DNA from: Nakamurella alba
GTDB taxonomy: Bacteria; Actinomycetota; Actinomycetes; Mycobacteriales; Nakamurellaceae
Reading direction: 5' to 3'
Assembly (NCBI RefSeq): GCF_009707545.1
Contig: NZ_WLYK01000008.1
Coordinates: forward strand, 62,001-126,000
DNA: 64,000 bases
Shown here: piece after piece, positions 1 through 8,597 of the stretch
Numbering within the stretch: position 1 is the stretch's first letter
Layout of the letters: each line of letters opens with the position of its first letter
Notes under the pieces: model-generated
The model's database searches: none
What the model saw: the letters and a program-made list of their open reading frames with translations, nothing else
Told to the model about the DNA's origin: nothing
Position numbers and translations under genes: made by a program

Positions 1-141
1 GCGATGCTCGCGCTGATCGCCTCCGGCAGACTCGACCCCGGCCGACTGGTCCGTCGCACCCTGCCGCTCTCGGAGGCCGAGGGGATCCTGGCCGAGCTCG
101 ACGGCACTCCCGGCCCGGGCATCACCGTGTTGATCCCCTGA
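1..141 (+). CDS. Zinc-type alcohol dehydrogenase, C-terminal tail (partial)
   Basis: Frame 1 is open from the window edge to TGA at 139-141 and gives the last 46 residues of a protein. The ending (LIASGRLDPGRLV, then LPLSEAEGILAELD, then PGITVLIP) is the usual C-terminus of MDR-superfamily zinc alcohol dehydrogenases. There the substrate-side helix is followed by the closing beta strand. The catalytic and nucleotide-binding parts lie outside the window, so the substrate cannot be named. It is convergent with the glycosyltransferase operon to its right. Confidence 0.7.
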   Translation, partial: AMLALIASGRLDPGRLVRRTLPLSEAEGILAELDGTPGPGITVLIP

Positions 142-195
142 TCGGGGAGACTGTCCGTCCCGGGCGCCGACGGCGGCCACTGATCTCGCGGCCCG

Positions 196-569
196 GTCCG
201 GGACCGATTCCCTCGTGTGCCGATGGTTTCGGTCCCGGATCCACCAGATCCGGCCGAAACCTGTTCCAGATTCCGACTCATCGGGCGCCGGCGAACCGCA
301 CCGCCCCGAAAGCCGGACCTCGCCAGGCGCTCTTCGCTCCTGCCCGTCCGGCCGCCGGCCGACTGCTCGGTCCGGGACCGTTTCCGTCGCCCACCGATGC
401 TTTCGGTCCCCGATCCGCACGATCCGGCGCCGGCGAACCGCACCGCCCCGAAAGCCGGACTTCGCCAGGCGCTCTTCGCTCCTGCCCGTCCGGCCGCCGC
501 CCGACTGCTGAGTCCGGGACCGTTTCCCTCGCTCACCGATGCTTTCGGTCCCCGATCCGCACGATCCGG
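196..569. repeat. 142-bp direct repeat, about 2.5 copies, in a convergent intergenic region
   Basis: The 441 bp between the dehydrogenase stop and the glycosyltransferase stop contain no convincing gene. Copy 1 runs 301-442 and copy 2 443-569, nearly identical with a period of exactly 142 bp. Diverged remnants of the same unit (the GTCCGGGACCG block and the GGCGCCGGCGAACCGCA block) lie at 196-300. Reading frames through the repeat are Arg/Pro-rich and look spurious. It lies where two transcription units converge, so a termination role or neutral duplication is possible. Confidence 0.8.
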
Positions 570-582
570 GAGACTCCCCTTC

Positions 583-2649
583 TCAGTGCACCCCGACCGC
601 CACGACCTTCTCGTCCTCCTCGTCGAACTCGTCGAGCCCGTGCGGTGTCTTCTCCCATTGGTGGGGGGAGAAGAGGGTCTGCCAGGCGGCGCGGTAGGAG
701 GCGACGGAGTGGAGGAGCCAGTAGATGGGGCTGAAGATGGCGTACCCGGCGATGCGCCAGCCGTGACGGATGGCGGCGACACCGGCGGAGAGCGCGATCA
801 TCGAGCCGGCGCCGATCAGCATGTTGAGCCCGCCGAACCAGAGCAGCCAGTCCGGCAGGTGGATGGTGACGACCCGGGTCGCGACGTAGGTGGCGATGGT
901 GAAGCCGAGCATGATCGGGTAGAGCAGGAAAGCCAGTGGCGTCCCGGCGATGAGGCCGACCAGCGAGAGCAGGCCGCGGAAACCGGTGGCGCGCACGAAC
1001 TTCACCGGGTGCCGGAAGTTCACCGCCGCGGTGATCATGTAGCCCTTGATCCAGCGGGTGCGCTGCTTGATCCAGGCCGGGGTCTGCGAGCAGGCCTCCT
1101 CCCAGGTGACCGAGGTGCTCACACCCACCCGGTAGCCCATGGCGGAGGCGCGCATCCCGAGGTCCGCGTCCTCGGTGACGTTGTACGGGTCCCAGCCGCC
1201 GAGCCGCCGCAGCATGTCGGTGCGGAAGTGGTTGCTGGTGCCGCCCAACGGGATCGGGATGCCGGTGTTGTCCAGCCCGGGCAGCATCGCGTCGAACCAG
1301 AACGAGTACTCGATCGCGAACATCCGGGTGAGCACGTTCTGCTCGGCGTTGAAGTAGTTCAGGCCGCACTGCACGCAGACCAGCGGCTTGCCGCTCTTCG
1401 GCTCGGTGTTCACCGAGTCCCAGCGGAACTCCGCGACCATGCGCCGCAGCTGGTCCGGCTCCGGCTTGTCCTCGGCGTCGTAGATGACCACGAACTCGCC
1501 GCGGGCGAAGGTGAGGCCGTAGTTGCAGGCGCGCGGCTTCGTCTGCGGGTTGCCCCGCGGCACGATGATCACCCGCATGTAGGACGGCGGGTTCGCGGCG
1601 TAGGCCGCCTCGATCGTCTCGAGGTCCTCCTCCTCGAGCAGGACGAGGACCTCCATCCGGCTCTTCGGGTAGTCCAGGGCGTCCAGGTTCGCGATGATCT
1701 TGTGGATGACGTTCGCCTCGCGGAACGCCGGCACCAGGATCGTGTACATCGGCATGGACTCGTCCTCCTCGAAGGACGGTGCCTTGAGAGGCATCCCGCG
1801 CCGGTGTCGCTCCTTGATCATCAGGTGTTCCCAGGCGGTGCGCCGGGCCTGCCGGATCGGCCAGCGGATGGTGGCCAGCAACCGGAACCCGACGTTGGCG
1901 GCGAAGGCGATGTTCGCCGCGGCCAGCAGGACGATGAAGACCAGTTCGGCCCGTACCACCAGGCCGACGGCGAGCAGGCCGAGGAAGACGAACGGCAGCA
2001 CCTTCTGCCACGGCATCAGGCTCTGCCGGGCGGAGATGTCCGGCTGGTCCTCGGCGAGCCGGGAGGTCACGTCGAACAGCAGGTCGTCACGGAACACGCC
2101 GCCGACGAGCTCGATGAGTTCACCCGGGGTGGCCGTGCGGTACTCGACCTCGTGCTCGCCGAGCAGCTCGTGCACCTTCGCGGTCAGCCTGTCGCCGGGC
2201 GGGGCGGTGGTGGCGACGGTGATCGTGCCGGTCGTCTCGTCCCGCGCGATCGGGATCCAGCCCTGTCCCAGCACCTTCCGGGCGTCCAGGCCCTTCATCA
2301 GCGACAGATCCGGGGCCACGGTGCTGATGTCGATCCGCGGCGCCTGCCAGAGCGCGGCGAGCGCGTCGTAGAGGACGTTGCCGGTGACGGCGCCGTCGGC
2401 GACGAGGTGCTCGCCGAGCAGGCCGCCGTCGGTGCCCTGGCCGGCCACCGCGCGCTCCAGCTGCTCGCGGGTCACCAGGTTGTGCATCAGCAGCCAGGCG
2501 CCGATCTGCCGCGGCTGGGCCGGCGGCAGCTGCTCCGGTGCCTGCCACACGGGGGCCGGTGTGCCGGTGTGGCTGTCGGCCGGAACCGTGACCATCGCGG
2601 CGACCGGTGGGGCGGCCGCGGTCTCGGGAGACGGACTCATCGGGCTCAT
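583..2649 (-). CDS. Membrane GT2 glycosyltransferase with N-terminal MshEN/GSPII_E-N-like domain (XagB-type)
   Basis: This 688-residue polysaccharide synthase is the last gene of a three-gene operon; its ATG overlaps the upstream TGA (ATGA). Residues 47-71 and 77-101 carry two copies of the 24-residue MshEN-type pattern (xxIGxxLxxxxLVTxxQLxxAVxxQ and LGEHLVADGAVTxxxLxxAL), the fold that binds cyclic di-GMP in MshE-type ATPases. A membrane helix pair at about 216-255 precedes the GT-A domain (about 300-540), which has YDAED at 390-394, TED at 492-494 and the processive signature QRTRW at 529-533. Further membrane segments follow to about 660, then an acidic tail. The family makes or exports a beta-linked polysaccharide using a nucleotide sugar; the polymer is unknown. 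No PilZ domain is present, so the MshEN-like domain would be the regulatory input if it still binds a nucleotide. Confidence 0.85.
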   Translation of the reverse strand: MSPMSPSPETAAAPPVAAMVTVPADSHTGTPAPVWQAPEQLPPAQPRQIGAWLLMHNLVTREQLERAVAGQGTDGGLLGEHLVADGAVTGNVLYDALAALWQAPRIDISTVAPDLSLMKGLDARKVLGQGWIPIARDETTGTITVATTAPPGDRLTAKVHELLGEHEVEYRTATPGELIELVGGVFRDDLLFDVTSRLAEDQPDISARQSLMPWQKVLPFVFLGLLAVGLVVRAELVFIVLLAAANIAFAANVGFRLLATIRWPIRQARRTAWEHLMIKERHRRGMPLKAPSFEEDESMPMYTILVPAFREANVIHKIIANLDALDYPKSRMEVLVLLEEEDLETIEAAYAANPPSYMRVIIVPRGNPQTKPRACNYGLTFARGEFVVIYDAEDKPEPDQLRRMVAEFRWDSVNTEPKSGKPLVCVQCGLNYFNAEQNVLTRMFAIEYSFWFDAMLPGLDNTGIPIPLGGTSNHFRTDMLRRLGGWDPYNVTEDADLGMRASAMGYRVGVSTSVTWEEACSQTPAWIKQRTRWIKGYMITAAVNFRHPVKFVRATGFRGLLSLVGLIAGTPLAFLLYPIMLGFTIATYVATRVVTIHLPDWLLWFGGLNMLIGAGSMIALSAGVAAIRHGWRIAGYAIFSPIYWLLHSVASYRAAWQTLFSPHQWEKTPHGLDEFDEEDEKVVAVGVH

Positions 2650-4343
2650 CCTCCGTTGTCGATCCGCTGGTACAGGGCATGGTCGCCGGAGGAGAACACG
2701 ATCCGGTAGCGGGCGGCCAGCGACGGGTTCTCCCGCAGCGCCTTCGCCACCAGGTCGACCGGGCCGGTGTCGATCGGCGCGTCCGGGGTCGGGATGGTGG
2801 CCAGGATCCACTCGTCGTGGGCGGCCGGGTTGCGCAGCGCCTCGTCGAAGGAGTCGCCGGAGGCGCGGATGTCGTAGTTGGCCAGCGGGATGCCGATGCT
2901 GGGGAGAATGGCGTTGCCACGGGCGCTCTCGTCCATCAGGATCCCGCCGCCCTGGTAGTGCTCGGCCAGGTACCGGCCGACCGCGGTCGAGTCCAGGGTG
3001 TCCCGGTGGCTCTGCGCCGCCTCCGCCAGGATGGCCGACCGACCGGTGAGATCCTGTGCCCACCAGACGTTCTGCACCATGATCGCGCTGAGCACCACGG
3101 CCGCGCCGAGGATCCGGGCCCGGTGCGCGACGACATCGACCAGCACCCCGGTGAGCAGGGCCAGCAGCGGGCAGACGGACAGCGCGAACCGGTTGTTCCA
3201 CCAGTTCTCCGGGAACGAGTGGTCGTTGTTCACCGCGGTCTGGCCGAGGTAGAGGCTGAGCAGCGAGAAGGCGTAGGAGACGGCGAGCAGGCCGACCACC
3301 AGCGTGCGCCGGCCCAGCGGTCCCCAGCGCCACAGCGCCGCGAGCAGACCCAGCGCGGCGCAGACGATCAGCACCGCGCCGGCGGTCTCGATGAGCGCCC
3401 AGTTGTACGTCCACAGGGTGACGCCGATGTTGTGCCGGGAGGTGAGCATGCCGTTGTCCAGCAGGTTCTTCTGCTGGGCGAACGCCGAGTACTGGCCGTT
3501 CATGAACTCGAGCGGGTTCGCGTAGACGGCCCAGTTGTAGGCGAGCCACGCGGTGATGCCGATCGCCGGGGCGGTGGCGAAGCACGCGGCCATCTTCAGC
3601 GACCAGGCCCAGCCGCGCTTGCGGCGCAGGCCGACGATCACCACGAACACGCTGCCGGCGGCCAGCAGTGCCCATCCTTCGTACCTGGACAGCACGGCGA
3701 AGGCGGCCGGGAAGCCGGCGAACACCGCGAGCTCGCCGCCGGTCGGTGGCCGCTTCTGCAGCCCCCACCGGGCGAGACCGCTGATGGCCAGCAACATCCC
3801 GGCCATCAACGAGGGCTCGGTGAGACCGGTGGTGAAGGTGTAGAGCAGGCTCGGGTTGGCCAGCAGGGCCAGCACCACGACGATCCGGCCGGCCCGGCGC
3901 AGGCCGACCAACGAGGCGATCCGGTAGAGCGAGGCGGTGGTCGCCGCGAGACAGCCGATGCCGAGGATGCAGGCCGCCCAGCCGGTGTGCCACAGCACGT
4001 CCACCTGGACGAAGGGGAGCAGCAGCACGTGCGGGAACGGCAGCCACACGGTGCCGAGCTGGCCGGGTCCGGGACTCTTCGACTCGATGATCCGCCGCGC
4101 GATCGTCAGGTGCGACTGCGCGTCGGAGTACCAGAGGTTGCTGCCGTTGGACGTCGTGATGATCGCTGCGGTGAGGCCGATCGCCAGGGAGAGCCAGATG
4201 ACCACCCCGGTGCCGGGGATCCGGCGGCCGATCGGGTCGGCGTCGAGGTTCGCCCACTCCTGCCGGATGCGGGCCGTGATGCGCCGGCCGAGCGGTCCGA
4301 CGGGCAGCCGGGTGGCTGCCCGCCGGACCATGGGGGAGGTCAT
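2646..4343 (-). CDS. Polytopic GT-C-like membrane glycosyltransferase (GT39/ArnT-like)
   Basis: The start is the ATG that overlaps the stop of the upstream BcsB-like gene (ATGA), giving 565 residues. After a basic N-terminus and a first membrane helix near residues 46-64 comes WYSDAQSHLTIARRI (71-85), with the acidic residue in the first outside loop expected of GT-C enzymes. Roughly ten more hydrophobic segments and a soluble C-terminal part (about 450-565) follow. GT-C enzymes use polyprenyl-phosphate sugars and act on the outer face of the membrane. Its place between a BcsB-like and a GT2 gene, with stop/start overlaps on both sides, says it modifies or co-assembles the same polymer. Donor and acceptor cannot be read from sequence, and sequence similarity to characterised members looks weak. 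Confidence 0.7.
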   Translation of the reverse strand: MTSPMVRRAATRLPVGPLGRRITARIRQEWANLDADPIGRRIPGTGVVIWLSLAIGLTAAIITTSNGSNLWYSDAQSHLTIARRIIESKSPGPGQLGTVWLPFPHVLLLPFVQVDVLWHTGWAACILGIGCLAATTASLYRIASLVGLRRAGRIVVVLALLANPSLLYTFTTGLTEPSLMAGMLLAISGLARWGLQKRPPTGGELAVFAGFPAAFAVLSRYEGWALLAAGSVFVVIVGLRRKRGWAWSLKMAACFATAPAIGITAWLAYNWAVYANPLEFMNGQYSAFAQQKNLLDNGMLTSRHNIGVTLWTYNWALIETAGAVLIVCAALGLLAALWRWGPLGRRTLVVGLLAVSYAFSLLSLYLGQTAVNNDHSFPENWWNNRFALSVCPLLALLTGVLVDVVAHRARILGAAVVLSAIMVQNVWWAQDLTGRSAILAEAAQSHRDTLDSTAVGRYLAEHYQGGGILMDESARGNAILPSIGIPLANYDIRASGDSFDEALRNPAAHDEWILATIPTPDAPIDTGPVDLVAKALRENPSLAARYRIVFSSGDHALYQRIDNGG

Positions 4344-6568
4344 CCGCCGGCGCCGTCGGACTCGGAGCGGGCGTGGCGGGCCGGGCCCGGGTTGGTCGGG
4401 ATCGGACCGGTCGGGGTCTCGTCCGCCGGGGCCCTGGGCACCAGGACCGCCTCGGCCTCGGCGGCCGCAGCAGCGGTCTCGGCGATGCGGCGTTGCTCCT
4501 CGTCGAGGTAGCGGGCCACCGCGGCGCGGCGGCGGACGGTGATCCGCCAGCGGGCGAAGGCGACCAGCAGGACGCCGCCGACCAGCACCCACACCCACCA
4601 CGGGATACCGCTGTGCTCGACCAGGATCTGCGCCTGCGGAGCCAGGGCGTTGCTGTCGATGGAATCGATCCCGGCCGCGGTGGCGATCAGCAGGTCCGAG
4701 CCCAGGTCGGCCCAGCCGTTCGGCCGGCTCTGGCCCGCCGCGTCGCCGTCGACCGCCTCGGCGCCGGTGACCCCGTCGACCCGGTCGGCCAGCGCCGTGG
4801 ACAGGTTGTCGGTCGGCGTGCCGCTGGGCGCCCAGGCGGCGGTCATCACCAGGTCGCGGGATCCGGACTGGAAGGCCTGCACCGTGGCGACCGGGGTGTT
4901 GGAGCCGACGGTGAGCGGAGCCGTGCCACCGAGCTGGCGGAACTGGCCGACACGCAGCGGGGCACCGGCGGCGTTGACCTGCTCCGGCGTGGCGCCGATC
5001 AGCAGGCCGGAGGCCGAGGAGCGGTCACCGCTGATCAGCGCGTCCGCCGGGACGACCGCGACCTGCAGGGAGACCGGGCTGCCGCCCTGCAGTGCGGACA
5101 CGTAGTGCCCGGCCAGCGGGAGCGAGGTGGCATCGGTGCTGCCGAAGGCCACCGGCAGCGAGCCGGCCAGCGCCTGCGGGAACCGGCCGAAGCCGGCCGG
5201 CAGGGTCTGGCCGCCGGAGGCCTCGACGAAGCTGCCGGCGCCGTCCACGGTGATCTGCACGGGCAGCCCGTTGTCGGTGCAGCCGGCGGCGCTGGGCAAC
5301 GCGTCCAGCTGGAGCACCAGCCCGTTGTCCCGCTGCATCCGGTCGGCCGGCACCTCGAGGTCGAGCCGGATCGGCTCACCCGCCCCGATCATCGACGAGG
5401 ACAGCAGGTAGTCGTTCCAGTAGACCGAGAGCCGGGCCTGGGTGGAGTCGGCGAGCGCGGTGGTGGTGGCCTCCAGGTGGACCTTCGCGGAGGACACCGG
5501 GCCGCCGAACGCTGCCTGCCGCACCCCGACGTAGGAGGTGTGCCGGCCGTAGCCGGAGAGGGTGATGACGCTCTGGCCGGTCAGGTCGTCGAGCGAGGCG
5601 ACGGCCTGCGACGCGGTCATGGTGTCACCGGCCAGGCCGATGGTGGAGTCGCCGTCGGCCAGGACCAGTGCGTCGGTGTCCAGGGCGCGGACGGCGGCGA
5701 GCAGGCCCGCGGCCGGGCCGGTGAAGGTCATGGTCGGGACGCCGGAGGTCTCGCCGACGACGGTGGTGACGTCACCGGTGCCGGCGGTCAGGGCCACCAC
5801 CCGCGGGTTGCTCGCGACCGCCGGGGCGTCGGTGGCGGTCTCGCCGCCCGGGGCGATCCGGGTGCCGGTCTCGATCACCGTGCCGTTGCCGCCGGCCACG
5901 TCCGCGCCGCCGACCGCGAGGTCGACGACCGCGGTGTTGGTACCGATCCGGCCGTAGCGGTGGGAGAGTGCGGCGACCGCCTGCAGGGCGGCGGCGCCCA
6001 GCCCGTCCGCGCCGTCCGGGGCCGTGCCCTCGGGCACGACGACGGTGATGCGGTCGACCGAGTCGTCGAAGAACCCGGCGACGGTGGTCGGCGCCGTGGC
6101 GGTCCCCGTCGTGTCCACGGCGATGCCGTCCAGGGTGGCAAACGAGTTGGGGTCGGCGCAGACCGCCACGCCGGTCTGCGGGGTCACCGCCAGCGACAGC
6201 AGCAGGCCGTCGGTGCCGAGATCACCTGCCACCAGCGGGACGTCGATCGCCTTCGGGGCGGTGCCGGCGACGGTGGCGACGATCCGGTCGCCGACCGAGA
6301 CCACGGTCTGCAGGGCGGTGTCGTAGCCGGGGGTGACCGTCGCGGTCAGCCGCGTGGGGGTGAGCCCGGCGGCCACCGGCACGGCGAGGGAGGTGGTGCC
6401 GCCGCCGAGGTTCGCCGACAGCGAGGTCGGGTACGAGCGGGCGGCGCCGACCGTGCTCTCGGCGGTGGTCTCCCCGGTGGGCGCCGCGGCAGCGGCCGTT
6501 CCCAACGGGGTGAGGGCGGCCGCGGCGGTGAGCAGCAGGGCCAGGGCGAGTCGACTGGAGCGGTGCAT
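4340..6568 (-). CDS. BcsB-like exported, membrane-anchored polysaccharide synthase subunit
   Basis: This is the first gene of the envelope-polysaccharide operon, 742 residues from the ATG at 6568 (a TTG two codons earlier is an alternative). It has an N-terminal signal peptide with Ala-rich cleavage region near residue 30, a long extracytoplasmic domain, and one C-terminal membrane helix (IPWWVWVLVGGVLLVAF, about 676-692) followed by a short basic and then acidic tail. The block with LSVYWNDYLLSSSMIG, then RLDLEVPADRMQRDNGLVLQLD, matches the carbohydrate-binding jelly-roll pattern of BcsB, the partner of cellulose synthase BcsA. By analogy it would guide the nascent chain made by the GT2 enzyme two genes downstream. 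The polymer need not be cellulose. Confidence 0.75.
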   Translation of the reverse strand: MHRSSRLALALLLTAAAALTPLGTAAAAAPTGETTAESTVGAARSYPTSLSANLGGGTTSLAVPVAAGLTPTRLTATVTPGYDTALQTVVSVGDRIVATVAGTAPKAIDVPLVAGDLGTDGLLLSLAVTPQTGVAVCADPNSFATLDGIAVDTTGTATAPTTVAGFFDDSVDRITVVVPEGTAPDGADGLGAAALQAVAALSHRYGRIGTNTAVVDLAVGGADVAGGNGTVIETGTRIAPGGETATDAPAVASNPRVVALTAGTGDVTTVVGETSGVPTMTFTGPAAGLLAAVRALDTDALVLADGDSTIGLAGDTMTASQAVASLDDLTGQSVITLSGYGRHTSYVGVRQAAFGGPVSSAKVHLEATTTALADSTQARLSVYWNDYLLSSSMIGAGEPIRLDLEVPADRMQRDNGLVLQLDALPSAAGCTDNGLPVQITVDGAGSFVEASGGQTLPAGFGRFPQALAGSLPVAFGSTDATSLPLAGHYVSALQGGSPVSLQVAVVPADALISGDRSSASGLLIGATPEQVNAAGAPLRVGQFRQLGGTAPLTVGSNTPVATVQAFQSGSRDLVMTAAWAPSGTPTDNLSTALADRVDGVTGAEAVDGDAAGQSRPNGWADLGSDLLIATAAGIDSIDSNALAPQAQILVEHSGIPWWVWVLVGGVLLVAFARWRITVRRRAAVARYLDEEQRRIAETAAAAAEAEAVLVPRAPADETPTGPIPTNPGPARHARSESDGAGG

Positions 6569-6997
6569 CCCCAACGTGTCCGATCGTCGGCGGGCCCGGT
6601 CCTACAGGTGGTGGTCGCGCCGTGCGATGCACGGTCAGGGGTTCACCGACCCCGGGCGTCTCCGGTCGGTGCGCCACGCTGACGGTGCAAGGATGCGGCT
6701 CGAAAGTGTTACTCCACAAGAGGGACAGTTGCGCCGTCCGAGGGGTCGAAATACCCACGGTGAGGGTGTTACTGGTCTCCAGCGCCACGATCCGGCGACG
6801 GGGTGACGAGAGATCATCTCCGGGATCGGCGCACGGTCACGGCGACCTCACCCTCAGGGGTGACGAACGGGCGACACGCCACCGTCGGGTGACTTTTCAA
6901 CGTTTTCGCGCACGCGAGGCGTGTCCGCCACGACACGCTCATGATCGCGGCGTCAGCGATCGGTGGACCGGGCACTTGCGGCCGCTCGCCGGACGGC
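6569..6997 (-). promoter_or_regulatory. Intergenic region upstream of the BcsB-like operon, with paired GTGTTACT boxes
   Basis: These 429 bp hold no gene I can support. Read toward the operon, AGTAACAC occurs twice 60 bp apart (plus-strand GTGTTACT at 6706-6713 and 6766-6773), each followed by a pyrimidine pair and TC. Such spaced direct repeats suggest activator or repressor sites about 135-205 bp upstream of the first start codon. I could not match them to a named regulator and could not find a cyclic di-GMP riboswitch core. Confidence 0.3.
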
Positions 6998-8401
6998 TCA
7001 GGACCGGTAGAACTCCTGGCCGTTCGCGATCAGTACGGGGAGGGTGAACATGCCCCGACCTGCCACGTAGGTGCGGTGGGCGGAGAACTCGGCGGCACTC
7101 GCCGGTCGGCCCAGCATGCGGCTGTAGAGCGCATCCATCCGGATCCGGGCGAAGGCGGTCGAGTGCACCAGTGCGGCGGTGACGTGCCCGCGGCCGTACC
7201 GCTGGGCCAGCGAGACGTCACGTGCGGTCTCGGCGGCGGTCGGCGCCCGCCCGATGACGCTCCGGTACAGCCGCCCCACCCAGGTGGTGGTGTTGTTGCC
7301 CGCGAGGGCGAAGGCCTCCGCAGATCCGCACAACTGCTCGTAGATGTCGCTCAGGGTGGCGCCCTTGGCCAGCCGGGCCACCAACGTGACCGTGCCCGCG
7401 GACGACGGTGCCCGGCCGAGGCACTGCTCGTGGGCGCCGGTGGTGTAGCGGCCGTACCAGGAGGCCGAGACGGCGACCACCGCGGCCACCCGGTCCCGGC
7501 TGGTGGCGCCGATCATCAGGTTCGAGACCGCCTGGCGCGCCGAGGATCCCGGCGCGGTGGAGTAGTAGGACTGCCCGATCATCCGGTAGTAGACGCGGTT
7601 CACGAAGTCGATCGCCCGGCTCGAGGTCCAGCGCGGGAACGGTGTCCACGGTGTGCCGACCCGGATGTCGATGTACGGGTGCTGGGCCGGGTCCAGCCAC
7701 TGCAGGATGTCGACCAGGGCGCCGGCGTCGATGGCCACGCAACCTGCCGTCGCACTGCCGGTCGAGACGTGCAGGAAGAACGCGGACCCGGCGCCCGGCA
7801 CCTGGTCGAGGTTGTAGCCGATGTTGACCGCGTAGTCGTAGGCACGGCCGGCGGCCAGCAGGTTCTCCGAGGCGCCGCCGGGCGAAGATGCCTGCCGCAC
7901 ATGGGTGTTGTAGGTGGGGGAGGAGGTGTTGGAGTCCCACCAGTCGTAGCTGTCGGTGGTGAACCAGGGCATCTTCGTCCCCGGGTTCGCCTGCCGACCG
8001 AAGGCCTGGTCCAGCACGAACTGTCCGGCCGGGGTACGGGTCGAGCCCTCCGAGGCCGCACCGATCCCTCCGGCGCCGACCCGGGCGACCACCGGCCCCA
8101 CCACCTGGCGCCAGGTGCCGTCGGAGTTGCGCTGCCAGGCGGTGAGGGTGCCGCTGGTGGCGCTCGACGAGGACGTCGCGACGCTGATCACCTGGGAGCT
8201 CGACGCCGGGATCGCGGCGAGGGCCGGCATCGGAGTCGTGGCCTGTGCGGTGTTCGTCGTCGGCAGGGCCGAGGCGCCGGCGCTCGCCGGCAGCAGGACC
8301 GCCAGTGCCACCGCGAGCAGCGGTGCCAGGACCTTCGCGACCCGGCGGTGCCGACGGGCCGTGGATCCTCTCGTCTCGCCGGATCCTGCTGACCTCACCA
8401 T
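6998..8401 (-). CDS. Secreted L,D-transpeptidase-like protein (YkuD fold) with C-terminal DUF4214 region
   Basis: The ATG at 8401 has a strong ribosome site (GGGAGGT, 5 nt spacing) and gives 467 residues. A twin-basic N-terminus and hydrophobic core (about 19-44) form a signal peptide. Residues about 70-250 are the YkuD-type catalytic domain, with H211 in FFLHVSTG and C221 in AGCVAID, the His and Cys of the transpeptidase motif. The remainder (about 262-467) has two copies of a helical unit resembling DUF4214, including DFVNRVYYRMIGQ and WVGRLYRSVIGRAPT. L,D-transpeptidases crosslink peptidoglycan stem peptides (3-3 bonds) or tether proteins. DUF4214 occurs in secreted surface proteins and may bind wall polymer. 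Combining the two in one protein is unusual. It is monocistronic, with the dps terminator upstream. Confidence 0.75.
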   Translation of the reverse strand: MVRSAGSGETRGSTARRHRRVAKVLAPLLAVALAVLLPASAGASALPTTNTAQATTPMPALAAIPASSSQVISVATSSSSATSGTLTAWQRNSDGTWRQVVGPVVARVGAGGIGAASEGSTRTPAGQFVLDQAFGRQANPGTKMPWFTTDSYDWWDSNTSSPTYNTHVRQASSPGGASENLLAAGRAYDYAVNIGYNLDQVPGAGSAFFLHVSTGSATAGCVAIDAGALVDILQWLDPAQHPYIDIRVGTPWTPFPRWTSSRAIDFVNRVYYRMIGQSYYSTAPGSSARQAVSNLMIGATSRDRVAAVVAVSASWYGRYTTGAHEQCLGRAPSSAGTVTLVARLAKGATLSDIYEQLCGSAEAFALAGNNTTTWVGRLYRSVIGRAPTAAETARDVSLAQRYGRGHVTAALVHSTAFARIRMDALYSRMLGRPASAAEFSAHRTYVAGRGMFTLPVLIANGQEFYRS

Positions 8402-8543
8402 CGGGTACCTCCCACCGGCCGCGTACCTCACGGCCCGGCCCACCATGCTCCGCCCCGTTCCTGAGCGGCAAGCCCGGACACGCCGGTCCGGTGCGAACCA
8501 TCCGGAAGCAGGCCGGGGACGAGCGATCGGCCCGGCAGACGCC

Positions 8544-8577
8544 ACGACCCCCACCCGGGGAACCGGGTGGGGGTCGT
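8544..8577 (-). terminator. Hairpin terminator of dps
   Basis: A perfect 15-bp stem (arms 8544-8558 and 8563-8577) closes a 4-base loop. It begins 21 bp after the dps stop. No T-tract follows on the dps strand, which is common for actinobacterial terminators. Confidence 0.7.
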
Positions 8578-8597
8578 CGTCACGGGAACAGCGGCGG

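Noticed and set aside
217-2709. Long plus-strand open frame across the GT2 glycosyltransferase
   Set aside because: It is antisense to a clear GT2 gene, rich in Arg/Gly/Asp with no domain, and arises from GC-rich codon periodicity. The same holds for the long frames opposite pckG, the E2 gene, the MFS gene at 52642 and the BcsB-like gene.
6569-6997. Possible cyclic di-GMP or ydaO riboswitch upstream of the polysaccharide operon
   Set aside because: GGGTGAC-like strings are present, but on the strand pointing away from the operon, and I could not assemble the conserved core or a pairing P1 helix in the correct orientation.
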